Assembly: GCA_012976225.1 (NCBI GenBank)
Contig: JAAVVG010000007.1
Coordinates: forward strand, 957,924-1,021,923
Direction: 5' to 3'
DNA: 64,000 nucleotides
Origin: Golubevia sp. BC0850
Lineage: Eukaryota; Basidiomycota; Exobasidiomycetes; Golubeviales; Golubeviaceae
The notes below the pieces were generated by a model. It was not told the DNA's origin and ran no database searches. It worked only from the letters and a program-made list of their open reading frames with translations. Position numbers and translations under genes: made by a program. Position 1 is the first letter of the stretch. Each line of letters opens with the position of its first letter. Shown piece after piece: positions 46,789 through 56,684 of this stretch.

Positions 46789-47682
46789 ATGTCACGGAAT
46801 CTCCTCATAACCGCAGCCATCACAAGTCAATCACTTCGAGGCCCGATCTTCCCCACCTACCATTCATCTCTAATCAAACCAGCGACTTCCAAGCTTCAAA
46901 CTGACAAGCTTCAACTTCTATTTTCTCCTAGACAATTCTCAAGTAGTAGTGGTCAGTGGAACAAGGAACCCCTCAGTCAGCTCTTCAAACTCTCCCGAAG
47001 AACAAGAATCTCTTTACAAGTACAACAACGATGCAGAACGTCTTTGTGGTCTTTTGCATGTTCAAAAATCATGGCAGACATGCAAAAGACCACAAAGATT
47101 GATTTTGGTAAGGTTTCACCAGAAGACCTGAAGGCATTTGATGAAATTCAAAAGGACCTTCTGCTCAAGATGGACAGCGTCTCAAAGTGGCGGATTTAGG
47201 CTTGGAGTCCCAAGATTCTAAAGACGATGATCAAGTGGTCGCTTTTAACAACCTGCAATATTTTCCAGAGGCGTCTCTATATGCCTTCTTCACTTGTATT
47301 AACGGTTTGTATTTATTTGACCAGTCAAGAAAAGAAAGGAAAGCGAAGCTGATCAATGAACTTGTGGCAACATTTGAAACTGTTCCTCAGGAAGAATCAA
47401 GCAGAGAGGAATCTTCCAAGAAGGCCCAGGAGGTCTTGACAGCCCTTAGCAAAATACAGAACCAGAGGTGTATGGGAACGTGGATCTTATCAGCTCCTGA
47501 AAGATGTGATGTACGATTTGAAAGTTGTACCTTTTCAGTCTGTTTATTGATATACAATGTAGTACTTGTACAGCTTTGATCTTCAGAATTTGGTCAAAAG
47601 AAATCAAGGAAGAGTGATTCACAATACTGAACTGCTCAGAGCTGCTCAACATGTTGATACGACTCAAATTTACAAGGACTGA
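46789..47682 (+). CDS. Unknown gene, possibly mitochondrial, possibly frameshifted
   Basis: The first frame starts with a basic Ser-rich leader (MSRNLLITAAITSQSL...QFSSSS) that resembles a mitochondrial presequence. Coding-like stretches then occupy more than one frame: EEQESLYKYNNDAERL, KIDFGKVSPEDLKAFDEIQ, VAFNNLQYFPEASLYAFFT and a last exon (from 47588) reading RVIHNTELLRAAQHVDTTQI before a stop at 47680-47682. A donor at 47511 and an acceptor at 47587 join the last two in phase. The change of frame near 47190 is not explained by an intron. A perfect 21-bp inverted repeat lies inside the coding part. I do not recognise the protein. Its stop is 34 bp from the convergent stop of VPS45. Confidence 0.4.
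47041..47098. repeat. Perfect hairpin, 21-bp arms, 16-nt loop
   Basis: 47041-47061 and 47078-47098 are exact reverse complements (left arm begins TCTTTGTGGTCTTTTG). There is no mismatch in 21 bp. It lies inside apparent coding sequence. Confidence 0.97.
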
Positions 47683-47716
47683 GCACTTTACAAGAACTTG
47701 AAACCCTTCTACTGTA

Positions 47717-50525
47717 TCACTGCAAAGAGATTCCTTCGACTCCTCTCCTCAATCTACCAAACAGATCAGTAGCCAACTGTTTGGCGCCATCGGCTGCATC
47801 TCCCAACCTCTCCGGATCCAGTAGTTGATTCCCGATCGCCCCCAATCCGCTTTCATCCCCCGCTGTCGCATTCCTCCCTCCAACAGCCAACTGTACTGGA
47901 CCAATAGAGAGATTAAGAGGCGTAGACCCAGTTCCAACCGGAGGAGGCTTGGCTATCGAAGGAGGAAATCTAGAGGCTGAGTCTTGAATCAAATCTAAAA
48001 AGGAGGTAGAATTGTGAATGCACGTTCCACCTAGAAGAAATCGAGCTCCTCCACCTGGACCTGAGGCTCCTTGAGAATTTAAGAGGGCTATTGTTCGAGC
48101 CTCTATGATGAAAGAGGTGTAAAGAAGAGTGAGGTCAAGAGTCAGGAAATCGCTTATGAAGAGAGGTTTAGAGTGCTGTTGTTTATCCTTCTTACCTTCA
48201 TAAGTAGCTCCGCCGATCATGAAAAGAATGACATCTTGAGGTCTGGAAGATCGAAAGTGGCAGATAAGAGACGTTTAAGGAAAAAGAAAAAAAAAAGAAA
48301 AAACAAAAACAAAAAAAGGAGGAGGTTGGAGAAGTTCATTCTCAGCTTCACTCACTTCTGCATTCCCCCAACTCCAGCTGCATTCGGCTGTCCATTAGCT
48401 TGAGTAGGAGCTTGACCAACAAAAGGATAACTCGTCTCTCTAAGTCTTCCCTTCATCAACTGCTCAACTGTCTCCAACAAATGTGGAGAATGTTGAGTAT
48501 AAACATTCTCGACTCCCTGAAAGAAGAAGGAAAGATCAAAAGAAGGTCAACAATTTGAGACTTCACCAGGCTTTGGTCTTCAAAAGGCAAAGGGAAAAGA
48601 TCTTTCCACTTACCTTCAATCCTTTCAGAGCACTTTTCCCCCTTGAAAAGAAATTCTCATTCGCAAAGAGATCATCTTGTCGTTGATCTGCTCCAGCAAG
48701 GTTCAACATGACGAATACGAGCTATAAAAAGTATGCCAAAAATTAAAAAGTCAGTTGCTTTCGTCTTGACTTCGAACGTACTTGGGTTGAAGGGTTTTTT
48801 CATCTAGAGATTGGAGATCACTCACCCCAGCTCTACTTTCCTCAACTCCAACTTCCAACAATTTCTTGACTATGTTTGCGATTTGATTTCCACCATATTT
48901 CTGATATCTAAGAGCATAAAGAATTGCGAGCCTTAATTTCGCATCTTGAGAGATAGACGAATCTTCAAGAAGTGATTGAACGTTCTAAGAGGATTTGGAA
49001 AGTAATTGATCAAACTCTTTAGATTCTCAAGTATTGCTTCAGATAATAATCTATCGCTCGTACCTCCTAACTCACCTTCAAATCTCCAGCATGACTTTCC
49101 TGACTAGCCAAACTTTGTTCAAGTTCACTGACTTGCAAACTACTTTGCTTCTCTATCCTTCTACTCAATTCTCCCACAAGAGCCACATGTTTACTAACGT
49201 TGCCACCCAACTTTTTGAATTCAGGATAAGCTTCAACAAACCTTTTCATATCTTGAACCGTATCGATTTTAGCATTTGAAGCGGTTCTAGATTGATATTC
49301 CAAAACGTATTCTTTGATGGAAGCCCCTAGGTCTCCGAAATTGTTGTACATTTGAGAAGAGAAGAATGGGTCTGAGATGGAGGAGAGGACGATTTCCTGC
49401 AAGAAGAGGTTGAGGAGGTTAGGGAAAGGGAGGAGTGGGATGGCAGGAGGAGAGGTAGAAAGAGCTACTCACCTTCATGTCATCTCGAACTCCTTCAGCT
49501 CCATTCAGATCTACTCTTCCATTCTTGATTCCTAGCATCTCGTGTACCATGGCCATGTAAGTCCATTGAGTCAATAGAGGAGTGACTGGATCATTCCTTC
49601 GATCTAGGATGATCAGAAGAGGTTGAGGATCCGTTCTTCGGAAGGAGAAGAGGGAGGAATGAGAGGGAGAGTTGTGTATCCGCGTCTGGAGTAAAGATAG
49701 AGGAAGAGAAGGAGTCAGCGTAGAGAGCGAGTGGTGACCGAAAGGGCACGGAGATAAGCACCATCGATAGCTAAAGACAGCCCTCTCTCTCTTGGAACTC
49801 CCTTGGTTGACATATTTACTTCGCGGAACTGGTAAGAGGTATACAACATCTCGAGCCACTGGTTCCAGCTCTTGGACCATCAGCTATGCCCTTTTCTCTC
49901 TCGCTCTCCACACTGAACTCACATTCAATTCCTCTCCCAAAGTCTTTGCCAAATTACTCATCCTCTCATATCTGATCAGAGGTTTCTTCTTGAGACTCAG
50001 TAAGAGACTAGTGAGACCGTCATTATGCCTGTTCAAAGCCTGGTTATCCCACTGATTAGGATTCTTGTCCCAAAGCCTCCTCTCTGCCAAAGGTGGTTGC
50101 CAATCTAAACTGAAAAGTGAATTAGTGACTGGTAAATAATCCATAAAGAATTCTTGAACTTCTTGAACAAGATTATGAACATCTGCTTCAGCCAATCTCT
50201 CAATCGCAGTCTTTGTCAGATAATTAGTGAAATAGAGATGATAAGATTTGTATCTTGGTCTTGTTGATGATAATTCAGTTTCCAAGAAGGATAAAGTTTC
50301 CTCTGTTGGTGATAAAATTGAAATGCATTTCAAATGAGTCATGATATCTCTATTGGAATTTGATAAAATGTCTGTCAGATAAACATCTTTTAATAATAAA
50401 TCTGATTGAGTTAAAGAAGTTGAAATGATTGGAGTCGTGGAGGAATCTAATAGTAACACTTTAATTCCAGAAGTGCAAGAGATAATCTTGGAAATGTAAA
50501 GTGAAATCGCTTTAGTCGCATCCAT
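47717..50525 (-). CDS. VPS45: Sec1/Munc18-family protein VPS45, 665 aa
   Basis: Eight exons (50525-49923, 49685-49473, 49396-49076, 48984-48826, 48721-48614, 48516-48356, 48242-48196, 48102-47717) sum to exactly 666 codons. Vps45 binds the syntaxin Tlg2 and its SNARE complex for traffic into the endosome/vacuole pathway. Diagnostic stretches: [92 protein letters not shown] and [17 protein letters not shown]. The C-terminus extends ~80 residues beyond yeast Vps45 with a Gly/Pro-rich tail. Met 50525 is the conserved start ([14 protein letters not shown]). Confidence 0.95.
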
Positions 50526-50819
50526 ACTAACAGTTGGAGGAGGATGAGTAGAAGTTAGCGAAGCGAGATGAGAAGTGTTGTTTGAATCGAGTTGCTCTCG
50601 AACCTCATCGACTCATCCATCCTTTCTTCTTCGCAAGATAGGTTCTTCTAGAAATAGATCATCAGAATGAGCTCTGGAAACACCTCCGAGACTTGAACAA
50701 GTCAGGTGCCCCCACAGGAAGAGAGCAGACAGCATCTTACCGCTTCGTTAAAACTTAAAAGTCCTTCTATCTGAACTTCAAACGCTTACTGCCTCAATTC
50801 TATTGACTTCTTTCTGCTG

Positions 50820-51436
50820 TTGACCCATCCAAGAATATCATTTTGGGGGGTCCAGCCATTTTCTTCGGACGTAGCTCTAGCCTGCTTATCGTCTGAGCTC
50901 TTCTTTCATGTCGGCTCAAGGTCATCCAGCCATTCAGCTCGGAGAAATGCACTCTTCAGCTGCTCTCAGTCGCTCAGGCACCTTTTCATCGAGATTTACA
51001 TTCAACCTTTAGCCGGACAGTCTCTACTACCGTTTCGTCTTCCAAAGTCAGAGGTACTGGAGCTTTGGAAAGGTAGCTCTCAATTTCCGGACTGGATCAG
51101 GGCTCTTCTCATTTTCAGACTTTTTACCTTCTACATCTATTTAGATTTACCTGCAATTATAGAACTGTGGGTCGGCAATGTTTGGAAAACGGAACGACTC
51201 TGGTCTAGACGTCCAAACCTTCAAGTCCTCAAATCGAAAGCGAGGATAATCTCTTGGCTCTCCTCAGAGAAAGAAGAGAGAACGCGGAAAGCGATCTGGT
51301 AGAAAAGACCAAGATGGAACCACTCAAGAAGCTAGTTATCCACTTTGACAGGTTCTCTGCCGAAGAGCTGAAACAATGCAGAGAATTGATAGGAGAGGTG
51401 GTAGACTGGGACTCGTTGTGGGAGGTTGAGATTTGA
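50820..51436 (+). pseudogene. F-box/LRR relic
   Basis: Two overlapping frames (50820-51302 and 51254-51436) with LRR-like text. The first has LACLSSELFFHV, which could be a worn F-box, and RPNLQVLKSK. The second ends EPLKKLVIHFDRFSAEELKQ and closes at 51434-51436. LVIHF...EEL endings are common at the C-termini of LRR F-box proteins. The change of frame near 51240-51260 and the short length argue for a relic. I could not tell which of the other F-box loci is closest. Confidence 0.45.
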
Positions 51437-51731
51437 AAGATACAATGATTTTGGTGAGTATGAATTCAGATGCATCAACTCAGCTTTCTGTCTCAATTCT
51501 TTCAGATATCCAAGAGCGTGACGTGACAGGCGCAGTGTCGAAGTGAAAGGGGAGAGGCTCGTGCTCCTTTGAAAACCTCGCACCTCCTCTTTCCCGCGCT
51601 TTCCCCCTTTTAGTTCTTTTAGCTGCTTTTGATTTCTCGTCTCTTGTCTCCTCTCTTTCCTTTCTCTCTCTCTCTCTCTCTTTCTTTTTCTCTCACTTAA
51701 CAGCTCCATACTCTACCTTCAAGATCCAAAG
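51437..51731. promoter_or_regulatory. Promoter region of the alpha/beta-hydrolase-like gene
   Basis: Pyrimidine-rich sequence with a CT-rich run at 51660-51680 ahead of the ATG at 51732. No other feature. Confidence 0.45.
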
Positions 51732-54020
51732 ATGCCATTCCTCACTCTACCTCCTTCCACCACCTCTCCGACGAAAGGCTCAACGATGTTCAACTATCAA
51801 ATCTCGACTCCCAAGAATCAGCTGTTCAAAGAAGTTGAGAGATATTCGCAATCCATCTCTCAGTCTACAGGGTCTTCTTCTTCTAACAACAGCACTTCTC
51901 CCAGAAGAAATCGCGGTCTTTCAGTCTTAGAACGGGATGGAAATCCCAACTCTAGTTCTAGCTCCCTTTTGAGTCCAACTGGGGAAGCGGAAGCGGAAGA
52001 GGCTGAGGCTGAGGCTGAGGCTGGAGCTGGAGCTGAAGTTGATCACCCAACTAGCAGAAACGAAGGTCTACCAAAACCTGAGTCTGGATATCCAATTCTG
52101 TTGTTTCTGGGAGCTGAGATGTTGACGACTGCTCATATGTTCAGTGGTGAGTTGAGGAGATAGGGGCTGTGTCTTGAGGGATCAAAGCGTAGGGCTCGGA
52201 GTAAGGGATCAAAGCGTGTTCTCGCTCCGAGCCCTACGCTTTGATCTTCCAGGCAATGTCGAGGGGTGATCCGAGAGCTTTGTGCCCCTCACTTCTCCAT
52301 CTTCTATGGTCCGAGGTTCAGATACTCGAACGCATGATCGTAATTCTGAATCGAATCGAGGAGAGACTTTTGAACCTCTTTCTGTTTTGGAGCGATTTGA
52401 TCTTGACTGACTCCCTTTCCCCCCCCCTTTTTGAACTGTCCGCACTGAAAATCGTTTCGACAATGAAGATCAACTATGTGATCCAGAGCTCTCTGAGAGA
52501 TACAATCTAATAGCTTTGGATGGTAGAGGATATGGATTGAGTTTGCAAGTGAGTAGTAGATCAAGGTTCATCCGCTCATTAATTCGACTTCTCCTTCACG
52601 TCTCCTTCTCTGGACTCGTCTGATCAACGATTTGATTGCAAGTTCTTTGTATCTTTTCCATCTCTGACGTCAGAAGATTCGACAGAAACTTGCTCGTGAT
52701 CAAACCTCATCTTACTCACAGTCTCCCCCCTCTTCTTCCTTCGCCAGGGAGAGCTCTTACCAAATCGAAAAGACTACAAACAAGACGATCAAGCCACAGA
52801 AGTTCTTTCATTCCTATCTACTCTTCTCTCCACTTCTCACTCTCCTTCCATCTCTCAAGACTCAAACTATCCAACTTCCTTCTCCTGGCCTTCCGGAATC
52901 CATCTCATCTCGGTCTCTATCTCAGGTTTAACATGTCTTAGAATGGCTGCCACTCCAAATTGGAGAGATCTAATCAAGAGTGTTATTTGGTCAGCTCCCG
53001 TGAAAGCACTAGAATCAGAAGACATCATAGCTGCCTATCAAGGATTACAGGAAGTTGCTAGTTTGAAGAATCCCAGTATGCCAAAGGAAGTCTTGGAAGG
53101 CGTAAAGTTTAGATGGGGTGGTGAGAAAGAAAATTCAGACGAAAAGGTTCCAAAACGAGTCATTAGAGATCTGAAAAAAGGCTGGTTAGCTTTAACTCTT
53201 GGAGACGATGGAGTTGAGAAATCTTATGCTATGGTCTTCAGTCCATATTGGACCAGAGAGACTATGGAAGATGAGAGAGCAGAGATGGTTAAAGCCAGAG
53301 TCGTGGTGGTTGAAGGAACTGAAGATTTACCTTATGAGAGACAGGTTGGAATGGAAATGAAGGAGCAGTTGAAAGGTTGTGAAGAGTTCAAGTGGATTCA
53401 GATCGAAGACTCTCCTTGGGTGAGTCAAGCGGTTTGGGTGATGGAAGGAGAAGAAAGGGAGTTTTGCTGACCCTCTCCCTTTGATCGTTTCATTTTTGCG
53501 TGGTATGAAGCTCACTCCTGTGGTTAGACCTAAAGAACTTTCAAAGATTATTTTGGAAACTATCGAACAAGTTTCGGATTCAAGTAACAAATCCGAAGCA
53601 GCTCCTGAGACTCCAACTACAGCTAAACCTTTCACATTCCAATTCCCAAGTCATCTAACCAGAATCGAAAGATTACATCTTCTAAGTATGTTTCACGATA
53701 CCGAGTCTCTAACAAAGGTCAATAAATCAAACTGCTTGCATCTACCCAATTCTTCTCCTAAAACTTCGAGTAATTCTTCAAGCTCTACCTTAACTCTCTC
53801 GCCTTTAATTGAAAACTTCCAGGACTTTGCAGGACCTCAAGATTCAGAAGATGATTCAGGATCTGAAGATTCTTTCGCTTCATTGGAAGAAGATCTGATC
53901 CAAAGTTTGAAGAGAGGCAGCATCAATGACGTTGGGAAAAGAAACGATGCTTTCAAAGGATTCTATCAAGATTTGTTGTTGGAGGAATTGGAGGAGACTT
54001 TTTATGATGCTGAGTGGTAG
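51732..54020 (+). CDS. Alpha/beta-hydrolase-like protein, multi-exon
   Basis: Supported exons are 51732-52146, one around 52450-52550, 52748-53419 and 53511-54020 (stop). The first encodes a Ser-rich leader, a Glu-Ala hexanucleotide repeat at 51985-52035, and GYPILLFLGAEMLTTAHMF. The second reads CDPELSERYNLIALDGRGYG, the typical strand 4 and D/GxRGxG turn of alpha/beta hydrolases. The third has LLPNRKDYKQDDQATEVL and ISVSISGLTCLRMA, where the nucleophile elbow would be, then a cap-like insertion. The last is acidic. Substrate unknown. Boundaries between 52147 and 52747 are not resolved; the first intron contains a strong hairpin. Confidence 0.6.
52180..52246. repeat. Perfect intronic hairpin, 22-bp arms, 23-nt loop
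   Basis: 52180-52201 and 52225-52246 are exact reverse complements. The loop contains a second direct copy of GGGATCAAAGCGT, the start of the left arm. It lies in intron 1 of the hydrolase-like gene, 33 bases after the donor. Confidence 0.97.
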
Positions 54021-54847
54021 TGACTACAGAAGAAGTGCATCGAATTTTTCGAATTAAACCTAACAATTCAAGACATTCTCATTTCCTTGACCCTTTCTTT
54101 CTTTGAATCCAACTTCAACATGAATCTCATTCGGCCCTTGCGTTCTGGTTCTCTTCACTTCTCAACTCATAAACCCTCTTAACGATGTCCCGCAACAGCG
54201 ACATTTCAAATCTCAAGAGCGATTTATAAGTTTGACTCTCTCTCTCTCCCTTCAAAGTCACCTTCCTCACTGGAGTTTTTGTCTGCTTCTTCTTTCTTGT
54301 TTCGACTTTGACTTCACATTCCCTTCGCTTCACTTTCTTGGAATCACGTTTTTCCCTTTTCAGAAGTGCTAAATAATTCCTGTCACCAATTTTTCAGATC
54401 CAAGAAACTCGTCTCATTTTGGAAACTTTTGACTGATCGACCGTGCTCCCTGTAAAGATCTCAAACAGTTGGAACAAGAGACGCAAAATCAGCAATTGAA
54501 TTTTTGGTTTTGAATTTAAAGTTACAGCAGAAGAAGATTGAAGATTAAGTGAGAATGACAGAGATTTTGAGCTTGGAGATATTGTGGTTGTAGGGGCTGA
54601 GAAGAAAGAGATTTTTCAGACGAAGGTTCTTGATTTGTCTGCCGAACTCTCTCAATCGCCTAAGACTCATACGATCTCCGAAGATCCTTCTTTGGTGAGA
54701 GTAATTGATTCCAGCTGTTTCCCTTCTCCAATATCTGACCTCTAAAGATCTAACCTCTAAGCCTCAACACTACCTTTCCCTTCCACCAACTCCTCTCCAA
54801 ACCATCTCTATCAGTGTATCCATCTTCGATCAAGGATTAATTGAGTT
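54021..54847. other. Intergenic between convergent genes, 0.83 kb
   Basis: Between the stops of the hydrolase-like gene (+) and the mitoribosomal gene (-). A 68-codon minus-strand frame (54333-54127), Lys/Arg/Glu-rich, has no recognisable family. No other feature. Confidence 0.5.
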
Positions 54848-56387
54848 TCATCCCAACCTCTCATATTCCTCCCACCTCCTCTGAAGAACCTCCCAATCCA
54901 CGCAGTCCCAAAAGTTAATCATGTACCTCTCTTTCCCCCACATTCCATAATCAGGTAACCAAGCATGCTCCATGACGCTACAACAAAGTAGTGGAAATAG
55001 TTCGTCTCCATCTTGATAAGCTTTGGAATTCTTGCGAGAAGTGCTCGACGTATACGAAGAGGTGGTAAATCTTCCTACCACATCCCCACTTCCTCTCATA
55101 TAGTCCTCTTCTTTTGATAACTCCATCGCATCAGGATTCTTGTAACCCGTCAAACCAGTATTAGTCCCTTTCTGTTTCCTGTTCTGAACCAAGACAGTTC
55201 CACTACCAAAAGTTGGAACGATTCCAAGGTTTCCATTGGCATCTGTGACCAACCAAACCCAACCACTAGATGTCATAGACATTGCACAACTTGAGAAACT
55301 GGATTTGAAAGAAGTTAGAGATCCGTAAGTTGAGGTAAGAGCTGAGGATAAAGAATTCTGTTTAGGAGAGAAGGAAGAAGTTGGGGGTAGAGGTGGACCT
55401 AATTCTGGTGATAGATTTGGTTTCTGTAGAGGAAATAAAAGGGGGATAGGGAAAGGTAATGGAGGCATGTGAGATCGAGGGGAAGCGGAGCAGCAGGGAG
55501 AAGATCGAATACTTTCCCAACTCTACCTCAAAGTTGAAGAGCCCCAGTCTCATTCAATACCATTCCTACTGCTTCTACCTCTCTACTGTCCAACTACATC
55601 TCCGAAGCTCCAGCCACATCAACTCACCAAAGAGCTCAAGAAGAAACTGTTGTTAAGAGCCAAAGAAGCCCAATTGAAAGCTTGAATCAAAGTCTTGTCC
55701 TGAGAAGTTGAAATGACAGTCTCCACCAGACTTGAATTCTCGAATCCAGTTCCTAATAGAATGAGATCCGGAGAGAAGGAGTAGGGAGAGAGAGAGAGAG
55801 GAGAGAGGAAGGTTAGGTCTGTCTCTCTATCTCTATAGTCCTCTCCCTCTCGATGCAATGTTGATCTGAGCCAGAAACAGTAGGGCTCAAGTACATCTCA
55901 TGAGGTTCAAAGATAAGATGAGTGAGTTCAGAAGCAGAAGAACTTGAGAAGGAAGATAGTTTCAGCTCCCAGCTCCAGCTGCTCGCTCCTTCCCTTCCCT
56001 TCCCTTCCCATCAGTTCCAAACCCTATTGACCAAATCAATGAGTCGGTAATCGGTACTACACTATACTCGAGTCCTGTCCTGCCCTACCTGTGCTACTGA
56101 TACTGCGCTGTTACTGGTGACTAACCTTTAACTTCCTCATTCAACCTCTTCAACAAACCACCCTGCCAAGTGTTACCAATCAGATTCACAGCGGTTGAGC
56201 TGAGTAAGGGTTCACAACCATCTCTAATGGGTTCGGGTAAAGCTGGAAGAGAGTGAAGTGATCGAGAGGTAGAGGAAGTTGAAGGATTGATGACTGATGT
56301 ACTTGTACTAGTAGATGAAGAACACAACAGAAACCTCGAAGCTGTCGCTGTCCGTGTGGTTGATGATCTTAAAGTTGAACTCAACAT
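54848..56387 (-). CDS. Mitochondrial small-subunit ribosomal protein with Fe/Mn-SOD fold (mS42/mS43 type)
   Basis: Exon 1 (56387-56126) starts MLSSTLRSSTTRTATASRF, a presequence, then SLHSLPALPEPI, the usual opening of SOD-fold proteins, and WQGGLLKRLNEE. A middle exon (~55790-55625) has SSLVETVISTSQDK and FNWASLALNNSFF. The last (to 54848) has SGWVWLVTDANGNLGIVPTF, SVMEHAWLPDYGMWGKERYM and INFWDCVDWEVLQRRW. These follow Fe/Mn superoxide dismutases, but the metal-ligand DVWEHAYY motif is replaced by SVMEHAWLPDY. That is expected of Mrp1/Rsm26-type proteins of the mitochondrial small ribosomal subunit, not an active enzyme. I cannot decide between mS42 and mS43. Middle exon borders are approximate. 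Confidence 0.78.
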
Positions 56388-56684
56388 TCTCGTTATTAAA
56401 AAAGAATAGAGAACCGTATTAGATGAGAAGGTGGTCGTAATGGTTGGGGGGTTGGACAAACAGTTGGATTTCTTCTTGTCCTTCCCTATGTTTTTCTGCT
56501 ATAAGATTAGGCAGCGCATCTTCCCCTTCTCAAAGGTACGAGGGCCTACAGACTCTCACTATCAAAAGAATTAATCTAAAAGGTATGTTCGACATTTCTT
56601 TGGTTCTGAAAAAAGAAAAGGAGCTCTTGAACTAACTTTCTAGCTGCAGATGAAAAGGGAGAGAAGTGAACAACTTGACTCCTT
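56388..56684. other. Intergenic, 0.3 kb
   Basis: Promoter of the mitoribosomal gene and 3' flank of SED5. No other feature. Confidence 0.5.

Noticed and set aside
54127-54333. Lys/Arg-rich 68-codon frame between convergent genes
   Set aside because: No family recognised and no supporting exon nearby.
55987-56010. (TTCCC)n tract
   Set aside because: A short simple repeat of about five units; no sign of function.
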